From contig CBDCTQ010000062.1 of NCBI GenBank assembly GCA_965222105.1, positions 248,001 to 312,000 of the forward strand: a stretch of DNA of 64,000 bases. Reading direction: 5' to 3'. Shown piece after piece: positions 9,053 through 17,529 of this stretch. Position numbers and translations under genes: made by a program. The notes under the pieces are model-generated. The model worked only from the letters and a program-made list of their open reading frames with translations. It ran no database searches and was not told where the DNA came from. How positions within the stretch are numbered: position 1 is the stretch's first letter; each line of letters opens with the position of its first letter. This DNA comes from CALGLS01 sp965222105 (GTDB taxonomy: Bacteria; Bacteroidota; Bacteroidia; Chitinophagales; Saprospiraceae).

Positions 9053-9649
9053 TGTAGTGAGATTTAGAAGTTTATCATAAAGACACTGTACATATTATGG
9101 TACAGTCAGTTAAAATAGCCATGCAATGATCTTTTGTATGGCCATCACTCGCGTAGCCTCAAAACTGCTCATCACGAGAGCAATAGCCTACTTCAAAAAA
9201 ATCGGTTGAATAGGCATAATACTGCCTTTGGTCATCAAAAAATGACGCTAATTAACTGCCTTAAAATTCGGTAAAAAGGTGAAATGCATGCTTTTCCGGA
9301 AGCCGATATGAGAAGGAAAAAGCTTCCAAGAAGGAAAAAGCAAATTATGTACTTTACAAATGTAACTAAAAATCACAAGAATGCAGAAAAAACCTATTAA
9401 CATTTAGCTTGGAGCTGAAATTTGAGCGTTTATCTGCAATTTGAGCTTTTCAAAAATACATCTAATTTGCAAATATAGAAATAGATCATATTAATTTTTC
9501 AAAAATCGCGAAAAACTTTCCTCAAATTCTTGAAATTATTTTTTTAAACTGGTCTAAAATCCCCATGGCAATTTAGGAACCGGTTTCTTTTAGCTAACCA
9601 ATAGCCTTTCTCCGTCAGAATACGGCATTTTATTTGTCAGTCCCATTTT
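9053..9649. other. Intergenic region upstream of the adhesin, AT-rich
   Basis: No coding frame is convincing here. It contains the inverted repeat at 9085-9106, a minus-strand TATATTTG (plus 9470-9477) with CAA at 9500-9502, which would make a Bacteroidota promoter with a 22-nt spacer and a leader of over 400 nt, and a second TACATTTG at 9357-9364. These would serve the adhesin. Both are weak predictions. Confidence 0.35.
9085..9106. promoter_or_regulatory. Perfect inverted repeat upstream of the adhesin start
   Basis: ACTGTAC (9085-9091) and GTACAGT (9100-9106) are perfect inverted half-sites with an 8-bp spacer, 33 bp upstream of the adhesin ATG. This could be an operator or a small hairpin in the leader. 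No cognate regulator is evident. Confidence 0.4.
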
Positions 9650-10291
9650 ATGCAAATCAGACAAGAAATGTGGTCGCCGACAAGGGGGTGGGCCACCTTA
9701 CAATCCAGGGGAATCGTACATCAACCGCAACTGATTATTTGCCATAGCCATCCGGTTCTTCCAATCAGCAGCAGTCTTTTCAGGGAGGTCAGACATGCTT
9801 TTCCCGGCGCGCCGATCTGTTTTACGGCCTCGGAAGATGCCAGCCATCTGATCCTTACTGCTGTTGGCTCCAGCCAACTGTCCTTTTCAATGCTGCACTT
9901 TGAGGTCCGCCATCAGCAATGGAAACTGATCGGGGGCCAGCCAACTCACCATATGGGCGGTTTTCGTCAAATTTTGGTTTTTTCTACCTTGCCTGAAGAC
10001 CAGTATGCGGTAAGCTTATTGAAGCAACGATACCATCTGAAAAATCAAATTACCGGAAAGATGGTCTCCGCATTTGGCTACAACCAACTTCCTGGCGAAC
10101 CCGCAGCCTATGCACTGGCCTTCCACGGGGAGGGCCTGCTATTAAATGCGCCGCCCATCCAAAAAACCGGAGGTCGTCGGTCGGGAAGTGCCCAACAGCT
10201 TTCGACCCCAGTGGGATTGGAAATTGTGGAAGTATCAGATAGCTCTAGTTGCGCCATACCAATGGCCTTCAGTTATTTGTTGAAAAAATAA
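9650..10291 (+). CDS. Hypothetical protein, possibly a short FIST-like sensor domain
   Basis: 213 residues, no signal peptide, so probably cytoplasmic. The order of features (PQLIICHSHPVLPISSSLF, then a strand-rich part SMLHFEVRHQQWKLIGG, then AAYALAFHGEGLLL) is loosely like FIST N and C domains, which bind small ligands in signalling proteins. The family GxST motif is not clearly preserved (CFTASEDAS instead). It is a single gene facing trmH: the two stop codons are 13 bp apart (convergent). The FIST assignment is a guess from pattern alone; coding status is more certain. Confidence 0.6.
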   Translation: MQIRQEMWSPTRGWATLQSRGIVHQPQLIICHSHPVLPISSSLFREVRHAFPGAPICFTASEDASHLILTAVGSSQLSFSMLHFEVRHQQWKLIGGQPTHHMGGFRQILVFSTLPEDQYAVSLLKQRYHLKNQITGKMVSAFGYNQLPGEPAAYALAFHGEGLLLNAPPIQKTGGRRSGSAQQLSTPVGLEIVEVSDSSSCAIPMAFSYLLKK

Positions 10292-10304
10292 GGGTTTTGT
10301 AAAC

Positions 10305-10937
10305 TCACAGCCGGATCACCTTTTTCCCCTTCCACCCCGTTTCGTGGCGTCGGGTGTACTCCTCCAGCAAGGCTTTTTGTTCGGTAGGTGAGATCACTGG
10401 TTGGCTGTCGTATTGGTGGTTGTTTTGTCGCTGGCGCAAGGCTTCAAATAAGGTAACAGCACAGGCCACCGAGATGTTGAGGCTTTGCACCATGCCCATC
10501 ATCGGGATGTGGAAATTGCCATCGCAATGTTGGAGTGCTTCTTCGGTAAGGCCATCCCGTTCGTTGCCAAAAACCAGAGCCATGGACTGAGTGAGGTCCA
10601 ATTCATATAGCGTTTTGGCTTCCGCCGACAAATGGGTTCCCAAAATAATCTGGTACCGGTTGCGGATGTGTGCGAAGCAAGCCGCCGCGTCCTGAAACAA
10701 AAATACATCGACCCATTTGCGGGCTCCCGACGAGGTGCTGTGGCCAATATTGATCTCCGGAGGGGTCAATTCGGGCACAGTATAGAGCAGATACAGCTGA
10801 CCTATGCCCACCGCATCGCAACTTCTTAGCACCGCGCCAATGTTGTGGGGATCGTGTACATTTTCCAATACCACGGTCAGGTTGGTTTGGCGCCACCAGG
10901 CAACCCGCTCAAACTTGGCTTTTCTTTGTGGTGTCAT
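10305..10937 (-). CDS. trmH: tRNA (guanosine-18-2'-O)-methyltransferase, SpoU/TrmH family
   Basis: 210 residues, normal length for TrmH. SPOUT-fold motifs are complete: motif 1 NVHDPHNIGAVLRSCDAVG (the Asn and the Arg used for catalysis), motif 2 ALVFGNERDGLTEEAL (SAM loop), and motif 3 IPMMGMVQSLNISVACAV (the trefoil knot). The C-terminal extension ending KGKKVIRL is typical of TrmH and helps bind tRNA. The expected reaction is SAM-dependent 2'-O-methylation of G18 in the tRNA D-loop. It is the last gene of the guaA-led operon, 21 bp after the DUF4846 gene. Confidence 0.88.
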   Translation of the reverse strand: MTPQRKAKFERVAWWRQTNLTVVLENVHDPHNIGAVLRSCDAVGIGQLYLLYTVPELTPPEINIGHSTSSGARKWVDVFLFQDAAACFAHIRNRYQIILGTHLSAEAKTLYELDLTQSMALVFGNERDGLTEEALQHCDGNFHIPMMGMVQSLNISVACAVTLFEALRQRQNNHQYDSQPVISPTEQKALLEEYTRRHETGWKGKKVIRL

Positions 10938-10958
10938 TTTGGATGCAACAATTCTGAG

Positions 10959-11894
10959 TTATTCTTCCCACCGCCGGAGATCGCTTTTCCGAAAAGTCCA
11001 TTCCGGCGTTTGTAATACTTCTGGTATGTCAGCGTCGTACCAGGGGCTGATCGTTTCATTGGTGGGATTTTTTAATATGTGAAACTCCTGGGCGGGCATA
11101 TACGATTGTCCCAAGAGGAAAAGGCGTTTCCCATGTTCGTTGGTGGCCACGTCCAATACCAATACAGCGTGGCCCGGAAATCCACCTTGTATAAAAACGT
11201 CGCCGGGCTGCACCTCCCGAATGTCGGCGGGAAGTAATTCTTTTGTTAGGGATGCCGTACCGGCGTAGGTAAAAATTTGCTGCAAATAAGATTTGAAGTT
11301 GGGATAATCGTCAGACACCCTGCCGGAGTTCTTCCAACGCACCTTATTGCCTTGCACAACCGGCCGCTCTCCTTTGCGCCAACGGTCGAACGACACTTCG
11401 TCGCCACTGGTATAGTTAAAATGAATGACGGAAAAATCCTTTCGGGAAAAATGATATTCGGCGCGGAGCCGCATCACAGCGTCAGCACATTGTTGTAGAT
11501 TTTTGGTTCCGGTATCTATGTCCACTACGGCGTGATGCACCGATTGTATGTCCTTCAATTGTCCGTTGTACAAATGTACAGCCGCCCCTTCTTCTTTCAG
11601 CGGCAGGTAACGCAGCCATTCTCCAAAGCTACCTTTTGTCATTGGTATCCGCTCAAAACCGGCAGGTGGACGAATGCGATCGAATACTGTCGATCCGGCA
11701 GGTTGGTTCTCTTTCCAGGTAAATACCAAATGAGCCGGGACAACTGGCATGGTATCTTTAGGAATTGCGACAGCAGGTGCCCCCTTTTCAACGACAGACG
11801 CATTTTTGCCGAAAGGCGGTGCCTTATCCGCACCTGATTGACAGGAATAACAAAACAATAATACTACAAAGAAAACAATGAAATGAAAACACAT
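10959..11894 (-). CDS. DUF4846 family lipoprotein
   Basis: 311 residues. The hydrophobic N-terminus (FHFIVFFVVLLFCYSC) with a Cys near position 17 suggests a lipoprotein. The remainder matches the DUF4846 pattern: FDRIRPPAGFERIPMTKGSF near the start of the domain, LRYLPLKEEGAAVHLYNGQL, HAVVDIDTG, QQCADAVMRLRAEY, and PGDVFIQGGFPGHAVLVLDV. The GHAV motif, with its His, gives the domain an NlpC/P60 or CHAP-like flavour. Function is not known. The gene is 15 bp downstream of the periplasmic-binding lipoprotein and 21 bp upstream of trmH. Confidence 0.85.
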   Translation of the reverse strand: MCFHFIVFFVVLLFCYSCQSGADKAPPFGKNASVVEKGAPAVAIPKDTMPVVPAHLVFTWKENQPAGSTVFDRIRPPAGFERIPMTKGSFGEWLRYLPLKEEGAAVHLYNGQLKDIQSVHHAVVDIDTGTKNLQQCADAVMRLRAEYHFSRKDFSVIHFNYTSGDEVSFDRWRKGERPVVQGNKVRWKNSGRVSDDYPNFKSYLQQIFTYAGTASLTKELLPADIREVQPGDVFIQGGFPGHAVLVLDVATNEHGKRLFLLGQSYMPAQEFHILKNPTNETISPWYDADIPEVLQTPEWTFRKSDLRRWEE

Positions 11895-11909
11895 TGTTAA
11901 TTAAAATTA

Positions 11910-13352
11910 TTACTCCGCCATCTGGAAATAATAGTCTTTGAACTGAAGAATATTGACATAGCGATTTTCGTATCGGTCTATGGCGGTGTCGTAGTCTTCC
12001 GAATCACCAGTCGGTATCACAACGGGGTCGAACCGGTAGCGGGTGTGGAGCAAATGATCGTCGTTCTGATCGATTTGCTGCTGGAATTGGGTGCCGCCCC
12101 GATAGAGGTGGTCGCCGAAGTACTGCATAACACCGAATCCTTCGTAGGCGTAATCTGTGGGAACCGTACCGTATCGATAATAGAAGTTGCGCCGGAAGTT
12201 TTTGATGTCCTCATCATTGGAATCGATGTAGCTGTCGCTGCTCACATGGAGGTGGAGATTTTCGTAGTAGTCGTAGCTGATCTGTTCGTATTTCATCCAT
12301 TGCGGCATTCCGTAAACGACGACTTTGTTGTTGCCTTTGGCGATGCTGATATTCCGTAACAAAGAGTACACGAACGATTCATTCGACCAGGAGGGTACGA
12401 TGAAAACGGTGGTTCTTCCTTCCTGGATGTAAGGCTTTACATCCATCTCTCCATAATCAGCGCTTTGGCTGGTAACGATGAATTCTTTGAGGCGGGAGGT
12501 GTTGGTGCTGCCAGCCTCTTCATAGTTGGCTTCCTGGAAGTACTTAAGCCGACTGGTTTCGGCTTTCTTATCGCGGCAGACCAATACGATCTGGCTGGGT
12601 TGATGGTGTTGGAGTGCATGCCGGGTAATGGCTTTGCAGTGGGCCTCCAGGCTGGGGCTGACCTGGAGGTACCAGGGATTTTCTTCGGTCACATTGATCG
12701 AGGGGCTCAGGGGCGAGACCATTGGTTTTTTATTGGTTTTTGCAAAATCGGCTACCAGCTTGATGTTATCTTTGGCTACGGGACCAACGATGAGGTCGGC
12801 TTCCTGAAGGCTCTGCTGAAGGAGGAGCGATTTGGTAGTGTGCTCGGATGCCTGGGTATCGTGGACGGAAATTTTGAGTTTGACACCTCTCGAAGATAGT
12901 TGGTCAAAGGCCATTTTCATGCCGCCGTAGAATTGAATGGCAAGGTCAGATTTTCGGTTTATTCGGGTGCTGAGGTCGTTGAAGTTCTCCGTCATAAAAG
13001 GCAACATCACTGCTATGTTGTACGACTCTTTTTTAGAGGAGGGGGGCACTTCTCCAGAGGTATCCGGCAAATCACTATCACTTGTGATGGGGGACGCCAC
13101 ATCGTCGGCGGGTCTTCGCCATTGGACGGTATCCATATTTTGGGTGACCTCGGTCGGATATTCCCATCTGCCGGTTTTGGGATTGTACACCTTTGCGCCC
13201 TGGATCTCTTCCAGCTCTTCGTTGTCTTTGCCGCCATCCCGGGGTACTTTTTTGAATGCATTGCAGGCCGAAACGGACCAACAAGCTATAAGGAGGAAGA
13301 GAACATAACTATTCCCATTCGATCGTTGCAGGAGGTTTGGTACTGATGTCAT
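11910..13352 (-). CDS. Periplasmic-binding-protein-like lipoprotein (type 1 fold)
   Basis: 480 residues. The signal SYVLFLLIACWSVSAC gives a lipobox ending at about Cys30. Residues 30-100 are a Pro/Ser/Asp-rich linker with YNPKTGRWEYP. From about residue 110 there is a type 1 periplasmic binding fold: YNIAVMLPFMTENF, FYGGMKMAFDQLSSRGVKLK, LQEADLIVGPVAKDNIKLVA and PMVSPLSPS. Such proteins bind amino acids or other small ligands, but no ABC permease lies nearby, so it may be a stand-alone sensor. The start lies 44 bp inside the 3' end of guaA, implying translational coupling. The same frame could start only further downstream if the signal peptide were lost. Confidence 0.8.
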   Translation of the reverse strand: MTSVPNLLQRSNGNSYVLFLLIACWSVSACNAFKKVPRDGGKDNEELEEIQGAKVYNPKTGRWEYPTEVTQNMDTVQWRRPADDVASPITSDSDLPDTSGEVPPSSKKESYNIAVMLPFMTENFNDLSTRINRKSDLAIQFYGGMKMAFDQLSSRGVKLKISVHDTQASEHTTKSLLLQQSLQEADLIVGPVAKDNIKLVADFAKTNKKPMVSPLSPSINVTEENPWYLQVSPSLEAHCKAITRHALQHHQPSQIVLVCRDKKAETSRLKYFQEANYEEAGSTNTSRLKEFIVTSQSADYGEMDVKPYIQEGRTTVFIVPSWSNESFVYSLLRNISIAKGNNKVVVYGMPQWMKYEQISYDYYENLHLHVSSDSYIDSNDEDIKNFRRNFYYRYGTVPTDYAYEGFGVMQYFGDHLYRGGTQFQQQIDQNDDHLLHTRYRFDPVVIPTGDSEDYDTAIDRYENRYVNILQFKDYYFQMAE

Positions 13353-14850
13353 AGACTACTCGGTTTATACCTTTTACGTGGTTGATGATCTCGCTGGATA
13401 CGTCGGCCAGAAAGTCGTGAGGCAACCGGCTCCATTCTGCCGTCATGCCGTCCAGGGAGTTGACTGCCCGCAGGGCGATGGTAAATTCATAGGTACGCTC
13501 ATCGCCCATCACGCCGACCGATTGTACGGGCAACAGGATGGTACAGGCCTGCCAGACTCTATCGTAAAGGTCGTGTTTTTTTAAATTATTAATAAAAATG
13601 GCGTCCGCCTCTTGTAATAACTCAACTTTTTCGGGCGTAATGTCTCCAATGATCCGAATGGCCAGGCCCGGGCCGGGAAAGGGATGCCGGTTGAGGATAG
13701 CAGCCGGTATGTTGAGTGCAGCCCCTGCTTTTCTGACTTCGTCTTTGAATAGCATGCGCAATGGCTCTACGATTTTCAGTTTCATTTTTTCGGGTAAACC
13801 GCCTACATTATGATGCGATTTGATGGTGACCGAGGGCCCGTGGACGGAAACGGATTCTATCACATCGGGATAGATAGTGCCCTGCCCCAGCCAGGTGATG
13901 TTGTCTAACCGGGCTGCTTCTTCTTCAAAAATTTTGATGAAGAGGTTGCCGATTATTTTTCTTTTTTCTTCGGGGTCGGTGATCTTGGCCAATTTCGACC
14001 AAAATCGTTGGCGGGCGTCGACACCTCTGATGTTGAGGCCCATGCCCTGATAGGAGGTCAGCACCTGCTGGAATTCGTTTTTGCGCAAGAGGCCGTTGTC
14101 GATGAAAAAGCAGTGGAGGTTGCTGCCTATGGCTCTGTGCAACAGCATGGCTGCCACGGTCGAGTCGACTCCTCCGGAAAGGGCCATCAGCACCCGATCG
14201 TCGCCCAGTTGTTGGTGGAGGTGGGCCACGGTGTTTTTCACAAATGCCTGTGGCGTCCAATCGCCTTTACAACCTGCAATATCTATGCAAAAGTTTTTCA
14301 GTAGTTGTTTTCCCTCCAGAGTGTGGGTCACTTCAGGGTGAAACTGGATGCAGTACACCGGTTGCTCAAAAGCATTTGCCTGCGAGCGAAACGCCGCCAC
14401 CGGAATGGATTCGGTTGCAGCCAGCAACTCGAATTGCTCCGGCAATGAGACGATCGTATCGGCATGCGACATCCAGACCTGACTGTGGTGGGGGATGTCG
14501 TTGAGGAAGGGATCGCGCGAACCGTTAAAATGGAGGCGGGCTTTGCCGTATTCCCTTTTTTGGGAACGCTCCACAATACCTCCAAAGTAGTGGGCGATGT
14601 ACTGGGCTCCGTAGCAAATGGCCAGTACCGGGCGGTGACCAATGATCTTTTCGAGATCGGGGTGGAGGGCTTTGTCGTCCTTTACGGAAAATGGACTACC
14701 CGACAAAATAACGGCTTTGGTGGCCTCATCGATGGTCGTCAATTGGTTGTAGGGTACGATTTCGCTGTAGATGTTCAATTCTCTGATTCTCCGGGCTATT
14801 AGCTGTGTGTACTGCGAGCCGTGGTCGAGAATGAGTATTTTTTCCTCCAT
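13309..14850 (-). CDS. guaA: GMP synthase (glutamine-hydrolysing)
   Basis: 513 residues, full family length. Converts XMP to GMP with ATP and glutamine. The N-terminal class I amidotransferase carries the nucleophile Cys79 (PVLAICYGAQYIAHYFGG) and the His of FHPEVTHT. The ATP pyrophosphatase domain has the P-loop ALSGGVDSTVAAML. The C-terminal dimerisation domain ends with ISTKPPATIEWE, the expected terminus. A minus-strand TATATTTG (plus 14855-14862) sits directly before the ATG, so the transcript may be nearly leaderless; the -33 element (CAA, plus strand, about 23 nt further) is loosely spaced. It is the first gene of a four-gene operon. Confidence 0.97.
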   Translation of the reverse strand: MEEKILILDHGSQYTQLIARRIRELNIYSEIVPYNQLTTIDEATKAVILSGSPFSVKDDKALHPDLEKIIGHRPVLAICYGAQYIAHYFGGIVERSQKREYGKARLHFNGSRDPFLNDIPHHSQVWMSHADTIVSLPEQFELLAATESIPVAAFRSQANAFEQPVYCIQFHPEVTHTLEGKQLLKNFCIDIAGCKGDWTPQAFVKNTVAHLHQQLGDDRVLMALSGGVDSTVAAMLLHRAIGSNLHCFFIDNGLLRKNEFQQVLTSYQGMGLNIRGVDARQRFWSKLAKITDPEEKRKIIGNLFIKIFEEEAARLDNITWLGQGTIYPDVIESVSVHGPSVTIKSHHNVGGLPEKMKLKIVEPLRMLFKDEVRKAGAALNIPAAILNRHPFPGPGLAIRIIGDITPEKVELLQEADAIFINNLKKHDLYDRVWQACTILLPVQSVGVMGDERTYEFTIALRAVNSLDGMTAEWSRLPHDFLADVSSEIINHVKGINRVVYDISTKPPATIEWE

Positions 14851-14998
14851 ACGGCAAATATAGTTGAATTAAAATGAATGAGGTACAAAAAGAAATCAGT
14901 ATCTTGCTAGAGGTTATGGCCTGTCTACCGACAGGTAGAATTATTAATTTAATAGTTCGGTACTTTTTTTAATTCCTTGATTATCAATGATTTAATTT

Positions 14999-15083
14999 GA
15001 CACGAATTTTCACAAATTACACGAATTTCAATATGAAAGCCTTTGGCTTTCAGTAATCTGTGAAATTCGCGCGAATTCGTGTC
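14999..15083. repeat. Long imperfect palindrome with inner perfect hairpin
   Basis: The outer arms (CACGAATT near 15001 and AATTCGTG near 15074) flank further mirrored AT-rich sequence, and an inner perfect hairpin GAAAGCC-TTT-GGCTTTC lies at 15035-15051. Similar wording (ttcacagatttcgcgaat) occurs at about 780-800. It is a non-coding dispersed repeat in the gap between guaA and the second OmpA-like gene. Confidence 0.6.
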
Positions 15084-15121
15084 CAAAAACTTACCGGACT
15101 ATTGTTAATTGATTCCTGCAA

Positions 15122-15958
15122 ATGAATCAAAGAAGCATTCTCGTACTTTTTTTTAGTGCCGTATGGCTGTTTGCCTGTCACTATTGGTATTGCTGCCGGG
15201 TCAAAGCGGCCTGTTATGGCTGCGGGGCTGCTGCCTCACAGTTGCTGGCCACGCCGACCGTTAAGGAGGAGGTACCGGGCCGACCGCTGTTGTTCAACTG
15301 GTCTGGCTATGTTCCACTCGTCAATTCGGCATTTGAAAAAGAGCTGGCAAGCTGGATGACGGGTAAAGGTGACGATAACATACTGGAGATCACCGGGGAG
15401 TATTTTGAGGAAGAATCCGCGCCGAAAGAGTTCGCCAATCTGGGCCTGGCCAGAGCAGATGCTGTCCGGACACTGTTGCAAGCCGATTTGCCAAATGAGC
15501 GCATCCGGCTCAACTCTAAGAAAGTGCCCCTGCGGTCGGGGGTGAAAGAACATTCTTTTAGTTGTATTTCCTTGCAGTGGGCACCCCTGGCATCGCGCCG
15601 ACCAACGGTTCTCAATTATGGAGACAATGCCATCCTGTTCTTTTCGTTAAATGCCAACAACAAATCCATTACCAAAGAAATGGACCATTACCTCCATACA
15701 CTGGCAGAACGGGTGAAACGCTCCGGAGAGATTATTATCCTCACCGGCCATGCCAATAAAAGTAAGACCTATAAGGAAAGTCTGCAATTAGGACTGAGAA
15801 GAGCCATGAAAATACGCCACCTGCTGCGGCAAAAAGGGGTAGTACGCGATCAGATCGTAGCTTACCCCAAGGGAGAACAGATACCCGTGGCTTCCGGCAA
15901 TACTGATGACGGACGTTTTCTCAACAGAAGAGTCGTTGTGGAGATCGGAGGAAAGTGA
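15122..15958 (+). CDS. Tandem OmpA-like protein (paralogue of 1974-2858)
   Basis: 278 residues. A short N-terminal hydrophobic segment (SILVLFFSAVWLFACHYWYCC) is Cys-rich and might act as a signal anchor or lipoprotein signal. Two OmpA-like regions follow: a degenerate one (residues about 55-130, with NLGLARADAVRTLLQADLP) and a second (about 155-278, IILTGHANKSKTYKESLQLG and FLNRRVVVEI). In the second domain the Asp expected in the HxD motif is Asn (HANKS), so peptidoglycan binding may be weakened; the Arg (LRRAMKIR) remains. The downstream partner, 56 bp away, is the HhH protein at 16015, as in the first pair. Confidence 0.8.
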   Translation: MNQRSILVLFFSAVWLFACHYWYCCRVKAACYGCGAAASQLLATPTVKEEVPGRPLLFNWSGYVPLVNSAFEKELASWMTGKGDDNILEITGEYFEEESAPKEFANLGLARADAVRTLLQADLPNERIRLNSKKVPLRSGVKEHSFSCISLQWAPLASRRPTVLNYGDNAILFFSLNANNKSITKEMDHYLHTLAERVKRSGEIIILTGHANKSKTYKESLQLGLRRAMKIRHLLRQKGVVRDQIVAYPKGEQIPVASGNTDDGRFLNRRVVVEIGGK

Positions 15959-16014
15959 TGGAACCAGAGGCTGTTGGATGGATTTTCCCCTTCCGGTAAT
16001 AGATAATAGACATA

Positions 16015-17115
16015 ATGAATGGATTTTTTGTTGTTGCTAAAAACATGAATGAACCTATATTTCTTCTGAATTTCTGCCTGGAATGCACCCTGGAACTGGT
16101 GCCCATGCTCGCCTTTGCCTGGTGCCTGGGTTGGCTGTTTTGGTGGACTTTAAATAAGGAAAATGCTCAGAAGGAACAGCAAAAGATCGATGAGCAATTG
16201 GCAACCATAAAGACCAAATCGACCCAAATGGAAGAACAGTTGAGCAACTTGCGGTTTGAAAAAGAAGCCGCCAACACCGCCCTGAACAGCTTGCGCAACA
16301 ACTATCGCGATCTGGAAGCGCGCTACAAATCCCTGGAATCGTTGAAGGGCACATCTATCAGTTCCAACTACGAACCCGTACCGCCGCCCAACTCCCTCCT
16401 CAATGACCTGGAGGATAAGAACAAAAAGCAAAAAATCATCTACTTCTCTTCCGACAAAGTCCATCCCACCGCCAAAAAGAGAGCGGGCAACAAGTTACTA
16501 AAGACAAACAAGCCGACGAGACAAAAAATATCGTACACTTCCTTGTTTAGCCCCAGCGACCTGAAAATCGTAGAAGGCATCGGCAAAAAGCTGGAACGGA
16601 TACTCAAAGACAATGGCATCAGCACCTGGACGAGGCTGGCCGTCACCTCTGTCGACCAGCTCCGCGCCATCCTCGCCAAAGCAGGCCCCCCGAACCTGGC
16701 ACACGATCCCAGCACCTGGCCCCAGCAAGCCTCCCTGGCCAGAGTCGGGCAATGGCAGGAACTCATACGCCTCCAAAAAAGCCTGCATCCCAATCGGAAA
16801 TCGAAAGTCAAAAAACGGTACAAAAGAGCCAAAGGGATCAACGCCTACCGAATCGATGATCTTCAGATCATTGAAGGCATCGGCCCCAAGATCGAACAAC
16901 AACTTAAAGACGGCGGCATCGACAACTGGTCGAAACTGGCTGCCGCTACCCTCGACGACTTGAAGCAGATTCTCCATGCTCCCGGCAACCCATACCACCT
17001 CGCCGACCCAGAGTCGTGGCCCACCCAGGCCGCTTACGCCGCCAAGGGCGACTGGGAGGGACTTCAACATTTTCAGATTAAGCTGAAGGCGGGTAATGAA
17101 TCCCCGGATATTTGA
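16015..17115 (+). CDS. Membrane-anchored coiled-coil protein with two HhH domains (paralogue of 895-1896)
   Basis: 366 residues. One membrane segment (ELVPMLAFAWCLGWLFWWTL, about residues 27-46) is followed by a coiled coil (about 47-115) and a basic linker. Two tandem helix-hairpin-helix domains then begin at residue 183 (LKIVEGIGKKLERILKDNGI) and residue 283 (LQIIEGIGPKIEQQLKDGGI). Each is followed by a W-rich extension (DPSTWPQQASLARVGQW and DPESWPTQAAYAAKGDW). The alternative ATG at residue 11 (MNEPIF) is also plausible. The C-terminal part is duplicated relative to the single-HhH paralogue. Function is unknown; the repeated pairing with an OmpA-like gene argues for a shared envelope role. 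Confidence 0.85.
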   Translation: MNGFFVVAKNMNEPIFLLNFCLECTLELVPMLAFAWCLGWLFWWTLNKENAQKEQQKIDEQLATIKTKSTQMEEQLSNLRFEKEAANTALNSLRNNYRDLEARYKSLESLKGTSISSNYEPVPPPNSLLNDLEDKNKKQKIIYFSSDKVHPTAKKRAGNKLLKTNKPTRQKISYTSLFSPSDLKIVEGIGKKLERILKDNGISTWTRLAVTSVDQLRAILAKAGPPNLAHDPSTWPQQASLARVGQWQELIRLQKSLHPNRKSKVKKRYKRAKGINAYRIDDLQIIEGIGPKIEQQLKDGGIDNWSKLAAATLDDLKQILHAPGNPYHLADPESWPTQAAYAAKGDWEGLQHFQIKLKAGNESPDI

Positions 17116-17142
17116 GATTGTCGTTTAATGATCCTGGCAGCA

Positions 17143-17473
17143 GCACGTAGCAATGCACCCATTGACAGCAGCGCGTAGCGATGCATCCATTGGTAGCAGC
17201 GCGTAGCGATGCATCCATTGGTAGCAGCGCGTAGCGATGCATCCATTGGTAGCAGCGCGTAGCGATGCATCCATTGGTAGAGCGTAGCGATGCATCCATT
17301 GGCAGCGCGTAGCGATGCACCCATTGGCAGCGCGTAGCGATGCATCCATTGGCAGCGCGTAGCGATGCATCCATTGGTAGAGCGTAGCGATGCACCCATT
17401 GGTAGAGCGTAGCGATGCACCCATTGGCAGCACGTAGCGATGCACCCCATTGGCAACAGCGCAGAGCGATGCT
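17143..17473. repeat. Tandem repeat array, about 13 units of 25-28 bp
   Basis: The unit is close to GCGTAGCGATGCATCCATTG preceded by a variable GGTAGCA, GGCAG or GGTAG. About thirteen units follow head to tail, differing by 2-3 bp in the short variable part and by C/T at the 'cacccatt/catccatt' position. There are no unique spacers, so this is not a CRISPR. Three minus-strand frames stay open across it because the unit lacks stop codons; these are not believed to be genes. It fills the gap between the HhH gene and the peptidase gene. Confidence 0.85.
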
Positions 17474-17529
17474 CGTTAATTCCTTTATATTAAAAAAAAA
17501 AAAACAATCTCAAGTTGCCATACATTAAA

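Noticed and set aside
17073..17456. Three minus-strand frames across the tandem array
   Set aside because: They translate the same repeated DNA in three frames, which real proteins would not do.
17143..17473. Possible CRISPR array
   Set aside because: Units follow directly without unique spacers, and no cas genes are near.
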